From an uncultured Chlorobiota bacterium (GTDB taxonomy: Bacteria; Bacteroidota; Bacteroidia; Bacteroidales; JAADGE01), in the NCBI GenBank assembly GCA_947311265.1, contig CAMZKQ010000138.1:1-13888 (forward strand): 13,888 nt of DNA. The letters are read 5' to 3'. Under the pieces are notes generated by a model. That model made no database searches. It worked only from the letters and a program-made list of their open reading frames with translations, and was not told the origin of the DNA. Positions 1 through 7,500 of the stretch are shown piece by piece; positions within the stretch are counted from its first letter, which is position 1; each line of letters starts with the position of its first letter. Made by a program: the position numbers and the translations under genes.

Positions 1-87
1 CCTCTCTTTATCAGCATTTTAAATAAAATATTAACACCAGATAAGTTTGAAATTCTTGGACAAAATTTGAGAATAAAAATATTCTGA
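1..87 (+). CDS. Possible 3' end of an upstream gene (partial)
   Basis: Frame 1 is open from the first base to a TGA at 85-87 and gives 28 residues ending GQNLRIKIF, which read like an ordinary protein tail. The other two forward frames stop within the first 25 bases. The fragment is too short to assign to a family and an open stretch of this length can arise by chance in AT-rich DNA. A 6-bp inverted repeat (AGAATA at 70-75, TATTCT at 80-85) sits at the stop. From 88 to 261 I see no gene. Confidence 0.25.
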   Translation, partial: PLFISILNKILTPDKFEILGQNLRIKIF

Positions 88-261
88 AAAAAATAAGGAA
101 ACTCAAGTTATAATTAGTGATACAAAACCAGTATAATTGTTAAACGGAACTTCAATAAAAAATAACTACTGAAAATACAAGTTTACAAATAGTGTTAGCA
201 TAATGTCCGTAAAATAGTTAAAAAAGGGATAAGGATAATAGCATTTTAATTACAAAACCCT

Positions 262-269
262 TACCTTTG
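262..269 (+). promoter_or_regulatory. Bacteroidetes-type -7 promoter element (TAccTTTG)
   Basis: The octamer matches the Bacteroidetes -7 consensus TAnnTTTG exactly. Only 4 bases separate it from the ATG at 274, so a transcript would start at or very near the start codon and be leaderless or nearly so. No clear -33 TTG lies 17-23 bases upstream; the closest feature is a T run at 244-247. The match is exact but the missing -33 box limits certainty. Confidence 0.45.
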
Positions 270-273
270 TAAA

Positions 274-411
274 ATGGAAAGCATATCATTTGAAGACATA
301 AAAGAACTTTTCCCTGAATATAAAGACTATAAAAAATATGGTGCAATAGCTGCTATGACTTTTGACGAAGATGTACTTGAAGAGGCTGAAGAATACCTTA
401 AAATTAATTAA
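274..411 (+). CDS. Small acidic hypothetical protein, 45 aa
   Basis: I do not recognise this protein. It runs from ATG to TAA and is rich in Glu, Asp, Lys and Tyr, with no signal peptide or membrane segment, so it would be cytoplasmic. The first half (ISFEDIKELFPEYKDYKKYG) and second half (TFDEDVLEEAEEYLKI) both look helical, like a small helical-bundle fold. Support for it being real is the exact TAnnTTTG element just upstream and the clean, protein-like composition. It has no Shine-Dalgarno sequence, which fits a leaderless message. The stop lies 17 bases before the CTTAG box of the palindromic element that follows, the same arrangement as the next gene. Small acidic proteins are sometimes antitoxins or inhibitors, but nothing here shows that. 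Confidence 0.5.
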   Translation: MESISFEDIKELFPEYKDYKKYGAIAAMTFDEDVLEEAEEYLKIN

Positions 412-413
412 AA

Positions 414-600
414 TAAGCTTTGGCTTTCCTTAGAAATACTGTACTAGACTTTGCTTTTTACACCTGTTTTTGCCCTCAATGGAAATACAAACCTTAAAAA
501 AAGTTAAAAACAGGCTGCTGATAAAATCATTTCCTAAAATAAGAGTTATATAGCTATGCTAAGCCGAAAAACACCTTTTAAGTATATCAATACTCTGTTA
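414..600. repeat. Imperfect palindromic element, copy A (attC-like)
   Basis: This gene-free stretch has the same order of boxes as copy B at 1322-1447. It reads TAAgc...GGCT (414-425), then CTTAG (429-433) followed by ACTGTaCTAgaCTTTG, a central inverted repeat (CCTGTTTTT at 463-471 with AAAAACAGG at 506-514), GCTAAG (558-563) and TGTTA (596-600). CTTAG and CTAAG are complementary, so the strand can fold into a long bulged hairpin. The left arm CTTAG/CTGT/CTA/CTTTG and the spacing from GCTAAG to CTGTTA (37 bases here, 41 in B) are shared with B; the central stem is different. The outermost left box TAAgc is a poor partner for TGTTA. It lies between two small genes, as an attC site would. Confidence 0.5.
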
Positions 601-605
601 CCTGC
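593..605. repeat. Left end of the metallopeptidase unit (inverted repeat partner of 1317-1329)
   Basis: CTCTGTTACCTGC is the reverse complement of GCAGGTAACAAAG at 1317-1329 at 12 of 13 positions, with 10 contiguous matches. It ends 12 bases before the ATG of the 618-1340 gene. In integron cassettes the first bases of the integrated cassette complement the first box of the same cassette's attC, because they are joined in the circular form; this pair behaves that way. The sequence fits the classical GTTRRRY core only in part (GTTACCT). Plain terminal inverted repeats of a small mobile element are the alternative. Confidence 0.5.
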
Positions 606-617
606 AATAAGAACTAA

Positions 618-1340
618 ATGACAGACATTACATTTCAAATAGAGAATTATGTAAATTCACAAAACCAAGATATTTGGAATGAACTAAAAAATGAATACTC
701 TTTTCAATTGATTTTTGACCCAACCGAATATTCTTGGAAAGGAAAAACTGAAAATGGAACTGCTACTATAATAACACCTACGCAAGAAATAGAATTCCAT
801 TCTTTCACTCACGAAATTTTACATATTTATTTGGACCATCTCGGAATTTCAAAACTTGAAGAGTTAGTTTATAGAATTACAGGAGAACATTCTTTTGAAG
901 TCTTAATTGAAAATAGCTTGACACCAATTTTGTACAACTTTTGTTCTCACAAAAAAATGTATCCTTTTTATAAAAAAATGGGGTTTTCGGAATATTTGTT
1001 TGTTCAAGAAAGAATAAGTTTTAGTAATTACAATATTTTTGAAATAAAACTACTTTTCACTTTTAAAAAATGGAAAAAAAAAGCGGCTAATCAATTTATA
1101 GGGCAATGTTTATCTTTAATGAATGTGGTTGTTGAGGAAGATAAAATAAAGTGCGAAAAGTATTTAAAAAAATTACAAAAAATAAAACCAGAGTTATATA
1201 AAATAATATCAGATTTTGACAAGGAATGGGCTGAATCAACAGATTTAGATTTGGTTACATTCTTTCTGAATTTTGAATATAAACTGAACGAATGGTTAAT
1301 TGAAAATAAAATTAAAGCAGGTAACAAAGGCTATACTTAA
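618..1340 (+). CDS. HEXXH metallopeptidase-like protein, 240 aa, orphan
   Basis: The protein carries a zinc-metallopeptidase signature HEILH at residues 65-69 in the context HSFTHEILHIYLDHLG. A conserved-looking stretch follows with E94, E98-N99 and then H111-KKMYP..KKMGF (111-123), which could supply the third zinc ligand; which residue does so is not decided by the sequence. The N-terminal 60 residues look beta-rich, and residues 140-235 are helical and lysine-rich. There is no signal peptide or membrane helix, so it should act in the cytoplasm. ImmA/IrrE-type peptidases share this general form and cleave repressors, but the usual helix-turn-helix partner is missing next door. No TAnnTTTG promoter lies directly upstream and the ribosome site is weak (aagaac). 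The gene is visibly more AT-rich than sprA. Its stop falls inside the palindromic element that follows. The gene call is strong; the peptidase role is inferred from the motif alone. Confidence 0.75.
   Translation: MTDITFQIENYVNSQNQDIWNELKNEYSFQLIFDPTEYSWKGKTENGTATIITPTQEIEFHSFTHEILHIYLDHLGISKLEELVYRITGEHSFEVLIENSLTPILYNFCSHKKMYPFYKKMGFSEYLFVQERISFSNYNIFEIKLLFTFKKWKKKAANQFIGQCLSLMNVVVEEDKIKCEKYLKKLQKIKPELYKIISDFDKEWAESTDLDLVTFFLNFEYKLNEWLIENKIKAGNKGYT
1317..1329. repeat. Right inner box of the metallopeptidase unit (inverted repeat partner of 593-605)
   Basis: GCAGGTAACAAAG lies inside the last codons of the metallopeptidase gene and pairs with 593-605 at 12 of 13 positions. Its TAACA core also pairs with the TGTTA at 1443-1447, but that nearer pairing stops after 5 bases. 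It therefore matches the distant left end of the unit better than the nearer right end, as expected for a cassette that was inserted from a circle. Confidence 0.5.
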
Positions 1341-1447
1341 TTGCTTAGTTCTGTGCTACTTTGGAAAAATCGGAGATTTTTCCAAGTTGGTTTTGTACTT
1401 GCTAAGGTTTTTATAAACAGTACGATACAAAAAATAACGACCTGTTA
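1322..1447. repeat. Imperfect palindromic element, copy B (attC-like)
   Basis: Three nested complementary box pairs define the element: TAACA (1322-1326) with TGTTA (1443-1447), CTTAG (1344-1348) with CTAAG (1402-1406), and TTGGAAAAATC (1361-1371) with GATTTTTCCAA (1375-1385). Unpaired stretches of unequal length separate them, giving a bulged stem of the kind seen in attC recombination sites, and the 126-base length is in the usual attC range. The left arm CTTAG..CTGT.CTA..CTTTG repeats in copy A. The stop codon of the metallopeptidase gene (1338-1340) lies inside it, which is common for cassette genes. The core GTTATAC fits GTTRRRY only in part. Confidence 0.55.
1361..1385. repeat. Perfect 11-bp inverted repeat with 3-base loop
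   Basis: TTGGAAAAATC, loop GGA, GATTTTTCCAA. It forms the tip of copy B and lies 20 bases after the stop of the metallopeptidase gene. No T run follows it, so I do not call it an intrinsic terminator, although it could stabilise the 3' end of the transcript. Confidence 0.7.
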
Positions 1448-1527
1448 TACATACTACTCATTAATATAAAAATATCGAAAAAACATTACACAATAACTAT
1501 TAATTAAGAAAAGCGATAAATTTTATC

Positions 1528-1535
1528 TATTTTTG
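1528..1535 (+). promoter_or_regulatory. Bacteroidetes-type -7 promoter element for sprA (TAttTTTG)
   Basis: An exact TAnnTTTG match 26 bases upstream of the GTG start of sprA, giving a predicted 5' leader of about 20 bases. No good -33 TTG is present 17-23 bases further upstream. The position just before a large core gene makes it the best promoter candidate. The rest of 1448-1561 is AT-rich and I see nothing else in it. Confidence 0.5.
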
Positions 1536-1561
1536 TTGCCCGATAATTAAATCTTGCATTT

Positions 1562-4500
1562 GTGAAAAAACACCCAAAGTACCTCCTAGCTGTGAGTATA
1601 ACAGTAATTTTAGGCTTTGTGCTACTATCATCTAGCACCCTGTCTAAATTCTCTACGCCCACACTTTCCCTGAAAAACAATAATTACTACTTTGCTATAA
1701 ACGACACAGGGCCGGGCGATACCACACTAATTTCTCCTTTTTCAGATTATTCGGGCAACCGAAAAAAGCCAAGTGTAACTTCGCCCTTATTTCTACGCAA
1801 GCCCTCTAATATAAAAACCGAAGTAAAATACGACCCCAAAACAGGAAAATTTATTTTCTACGATAAAATTGGCAATATAAACTATCGCCGACCAGAGTCG
1901 ATGACTTTTGAGGAGTATAACTCCTATAGTAATCAGCAAGCAATAAAAAATTACTGGCTCGAAAGAGCAGCACTAGAAGCCACCACTACCAACGATGGCT
2001 TCGGTGGAGGTAGCATTGTGGACAGAATGATTGGCAAGGAACTCATAGTACCATTGGCCAATTTCGATAGAATTATGGGCAGCAATAAAATCAACATAAA
2101 ACCACAAGGCTCTGCCGAACTTATTTTTGGCATTAGCATTTCCAATGTCGAAAACCCCGTTTTACCAAAAGATTTACAACGCACCATTACCTTTGATTTT
2201 GATGAGAAAATAAAAATGGGCGTTACCGGGCAAATTGGCGAAAAAATGAAAATCGGTATCAACTACGATACAGAAGCCACTTTCGATTTTGAAAACCAAA
2301 CCTCAATTGCCTACGAAGGCAACGAGGACGAAATTATCCAACTTATTGAGGCAGGTAATGTATCTATGCCCCTTTCGGGAAGTTTAATAACTGGTAGCCA
2401 AAGCCTTTTCGGGATAAAAACAGCACTGAAATTTGGCAACCTTACCATCACTAGTGTAGCCTCCCAACAAAAGGGCGAAAGTTCAACAATAGAAGTAAAA
2501 GGCGGAGCAATGACCACCGCCTTCGAAGTTACGGCAGACGATTACGAATCAGGAAAGCACTTTTTCCTCTCGCACTATTTTAGAGATAGGTATAATGAAG
2601 CATTGAGTAACTTGCCCATAATCTCATCGAATATAAACATTACCCGCATCGAAGTTTGGGTAACCAACCGTAGCGGGAATTTTGAAAATGCAAGAGATAT
2701 TGTCCCCTTCGTAGATTTGGGCGAAAACGCCCAACACCTACACTCCATGCAGTTCTCTGCATCAGGAGTTTACCCAGACAATGCTACAAACACCTTATAC
2801 GAGGATTTTAAAAATGACCCCGGCGTTCGGGATATAAATAGTGTCGCAGCCACTTTGGCAAATGTACCCCAATTTACAGCAGGTACAGACTACGAAAAAG
2901 TGCAGAACGCTAGAATGCTAAAACCCTCAGAATTTTCCTACAACCCATCATTGGGTTACATCTCTTTAAATTCGGCACTTAATGCCGACGAAGTTTTATC
3001 GGTAGCCTACGAATATTCTGCCAGCGGAACGCCCCACAAAGTGGGCGAATTTGCCAGCGATAATGCTTCGGCAACAAGTACACTTATCCTTAAACTACTA
3101 AAAAGCACACAACTCTCTACCGACTTACCCACTTGGGATTTAATGATGAAAAATGTATATTCAATTGGTGCATACCAAGTTAATAATGAGGATTTTACGC
3201 TTAACGTAATGTACCGAGATGATGCCACAGGGTCGTCCGTAAATTACCTTTCTGGCGGAAAAACGGACGGGCAAGTTCTGCTTAGAGTTTTGGGTTTAGA
3301 TAACATGAACAAACAAAATATGCCAGGGGCTGACGGTTTTTTCGATTTTATTGATAAAGTTACAATAAACCCTGCAAATGGTCGGATTTACTTCCCTGTT
3401 ATTGAGCCTTTTGGTAGCGACTTAAGAAAAAAAATAACAGGCGGAGATACCATAAACCCAGAGCTAAACCGAGTGGCAGAAAAATATGTTTACCAAGAAC
3501 TTTACGACATGACCCAAAGTGCTGCAAGGCAAGTGGCAGAGAAAAATAAATTTTTCTTAGAAGGATTTTACAAATCGGCAGGTGGCTCAAGAATAAGCCT
3601 AAACGCAATGAATGTACCAGAAGGCTCGGTTACAGTTACAGCAGGTGGGCAAAAACTAGTCGAAAATCAAGACTATACAGTGGATTACAACCTAGGCTCG
3701 GTAACTATACTGAACCACGGATTACTGGAATCTGGCACACCAATAAAAATAAACTTAGAGAGCAACTCTATGTTTAATATTGGTACAAAAACTTTACTCG
3801 GTTCTCACTTGGATTATCGGATTACCGATAATTTTAACATCGGGGGTACCGTTATGCGGCTCAGCGAAAAACCAATGACAAGCAAAGTAAGCATTGGTAA
3901 TGAGCCAATTGCAAATACAATTTGGGGCTTAGATATGAATTACAGCACAGAAGTCCCATTGCTCACACGCCTAGTAGATAAAATCCCACTGATTGACACC
4001 AAAGAAATTTCAACCTTCGATTTTACAGGCGAATTTGCACAACTTGTACCAGGACATCCCGATATTATTGGCAAAACAGGCTTTTCTTTTATTGATGATT
4101 TTGAAGGCACAAAAACCACTATCGACCTAAAATCGCCTTCGGCATGGCGACTAGCCAGTACACCCCAAATGTTCCCCGAAGGCGAATTTATTAACAACTT
4201 GGCTTACGGCTACAACCGTGCAAAACTGGCTTGGTACAGCGTTAATCAAGATTTTTTGCGAAACACCAGCTCAACTCCCGCACACATTACCGAGGAAGAC
4301 CAAGAAAACCACCTCGTGCGAGAAGTTCGGGAAAAAGAAATTTTTCCGAATAAAGATTCAGAAGTGGCCGGTTTACCCCAATTCGTATCCATCTTAAACT
4401 TAGGATTTTACCCTACTGAAAAAGGCCCTTATAATTATGAAACCTCAGGAGAAAGCGGAATCTCCGCTGGTGTAAACCCCGATGGCACTCTTATTGCACC

Positions 4501-7500
4501 AGAAACCCGCTGGGGCGGGATTATGCGTAGCTTGGTAACCAACGATTTTGAAGAAGCCAATATTGAGTACATCGAATTTTGGATGCTAGACCCTTTTGTC
4601 TATAATAAAAATTCAACAGGAGGCGATTTATATTTTAACTTGGGCAATGTTTCCGAAGATATTTTAAAAGATTCTAGGCAATCTTTCGAGAACGGATTTC
4701 CTGAGAGTGCAAATGTGGCAGATGTAGATTCTACCGCATGGGGGCGAGTGCCACTATTCCCCCGCATTACAGAAGCCTTCGCCAATTCCCCGGCCGATGC
4801 AAGGAGTTTTCAAGACGTAGGGCTAGATGGACTCTCCAACAGCGACGAAGTTAGTTTTTTTGAGAATTACCTTAGCTCACTCTCGGCAATAGTTAATGCC
4901 ACAGCATTAAATGCTGCTACTGCCGACCCCTCCTCCGATGATTACCTCTTCTTCAAAGACCCTAGTTATGATGCTTCTCAAACCGATATTTTAGGACGCT
5001 ACAAAGATTTCAATAACCTAGAACAGAACTCTGCAATTCCTGATGCTGCTGCCCAAACCTCTACTGCAGGGCAACAATATCCAGACATGGAGGATATAAA
5101 TAGAGATTATACACTTAACGAAAACGAAGCCTATTTTCAGTACCGTGTGCACCTCGCCCCTGCAGAAATGAAAATTGGCGAAAATTTTATTACAGATATT
5201 CGCTTGGCCAATGTGGAGAACAAAAAAGGCGATGTTTACGACCAAGTAAATTGGTATCAATTTAAAGTGCCAATTTCCGAGTTTAGCAACAAACAAGGAG
5301 CAATCGACGATTTTAAATCCATACGCTTTATGAGAATGTTTATGCACGGCTGGAACGATGACATGATTATTCGTTTTGCAAAATTAAACCTTGTGCGTGG
5401 CGAATGGCGAAAATATCACCTGTCGATGCTCGAGGGCGGAGAAAACTCGACTGTACCTCAAATTTCAGATGCACAATTCGATGTTTCTGCGGTAAATATT
5501 GAAGAAAATGCCAACAGAGAACCTGTAAACTATATTTTGCCCCCAAAAGTAACCCGTGAAACAAACCCACAAAACCCTCAATTACAACAGCTTAATGAGC
5601 AGTCAATTGTTTTAAAAGTAAACAATTTAGAAGATGGCGATGCACGGTCTGTTTACAAAAATGTGAATATGGACGTTCGGCAGTACAAAAAAATTCAGAT
5701 GTTTATACATGCCGAAGAGATTCCCGATTGCGGTGCTTTGCAAGACAACCAACTTTTTGCTTTTATTCGCTTAGGGTCAGATTATAAAGAAAACTATTAC
5801 GAATACGAAATCCCTCTCAAACTAACTTCACCGGGTTATTATGATGGCGAAAATGAAGACGAACGTGAGGACGTTTGGCGACCTGAAAACATGTTGGACA
5901 TAGAGTTTGAAATACTCCAAGCAGTAAAGCAACACCGTAACCAAAAAATGCGAGCCGCTGGCTCTACCTTGCAACTCACCTCACTATACTCCGAAGTACT
6001 TGGCGAAAATAGAATAAGTGTAGTGGGCAACCCAAACATCAGCAATTTGCGTACAATTATGATTGGTATTAGAAATCCTGCAAAGGCTACCAACTACTTA
6101 CCGGGCATTGACGATGGTCTACAAAAATGCGCTGAAGTTTGGTTTAACGAATTAAGGCTTAGCGATTTTAGAGAAGATGGTGGCTGGGCAGCACAAGGGC
6201 GAGTTGCAACTAAACTTGCCGATTTTGCAAGCTTTGCTGCCGCAGGAAATATTAGCACAACTGGTTTTGGAAGCATTGAACAAAAAGTAAACGAACGCCA
6301 AAAATCAGACGATTATGGATATGATTTATCATCGAACGTAGAACTAGGAAAGTTCTTCCCTAAAAAATATGGCGTTCGAGTACCCGTTTATGCCAGCCTT
6401 TCCGAAAGTTTTAGCAACCCACAATATTACCCCCTCGACCCAGATATTTTATTCTCCACAGTACTTGCCGACCCTACTTTAACGGCTTCCGAAAAAAATA
6501 AAATAAAAAGCCGCTCGCAAGATTATATAAAACGACGAAGCATAAATGTTACTAATATTAAAATTAATGGCAATTCCGAACGGAAAAAGAAAAAAGATGC
6601 ACCAAGATTAATTGGTAAAAAAACAGGTTTCCCTAGCACAGGTGGGCGAAGTAGAAGCTCTGCCAGTGGGCGAAAAAAACGCTTCTACCACATCTCGCAC
6701 TGGACGGCAAGCTATGGCTACAACGAAACATTTATGAGCAACATAAATCTCGACCACGATTTAATGAACGAACACCGAGGCTCGATTGGTTACAATTTTA
6801 CTAATTCCCCAAAAAATATTCGCCCATTTAAAAAAGTTAAGTTCTTACGGGCAAAACCACTACGAATTATTAAAGATATTAATTTTTATTATGCCCCCTC
6901 TTTGGTGGCTTTTCGTACCGAGCTAAGAAAGCAATACCATGAAATAGAACTACGAGACCTTAGTACACAACGTGCTATAAATGAAGAGCTTACATTGATG
7001 CCAACCTTTGATAAACAGTTCACATGGAACAGGACTTACGACATAAAATATAAATTAAGTAGGGGGATTAAGTTGGATTTTAGTGCCGCTAATAATGCGT
7101 GGGTAGAAGAACCTTTTGGGCGGTTAGATAAAAATGCCCCAGAATATCAGCAACGCATTGATACCACTTGGAATAGCCTCCGAGATTTAGGCGAAACTTC
7201 GCAATATTCGCAAAAAGCTGGCGTTACTTGGGCAGTACCAATAAACAAGTTGCCCCTCTTGGGTTGGACATCGCTAAACGCTAGATATAATTCTACTTAC
7301 GACTGGACGGTTGGCCCAGCACGCTTCGATACTGCTGAAAATAAAGATATTTACCCGCTGGGGCATACCATAAAAAACTCGCAAAACCTCCAATTAAACA
7401 GCCAGTTTAATTTTGCCAAAATTTACCGAAAAGTAAAATACCTAAAACAAGTTGATGACAAATTTAAACGTATCGGTAAAAAGAAAAAAAAGGTATTTGA

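Noticed and set aside
42..49. TAagTTTG promoter match on the plus strand
   Set aside because: No -33 TTG upstream and no ORF begins within 200 bases; exact matches to six fixed bases are expected by chance in AT-rich DNA.
463..514. Hairpin CCTGTTTTT/AAAAACAGG as a terminator for the 45-aa ORF
   Set aside because: The loop is 34 bases and no T run follows; it fits better as the central stem of element A.
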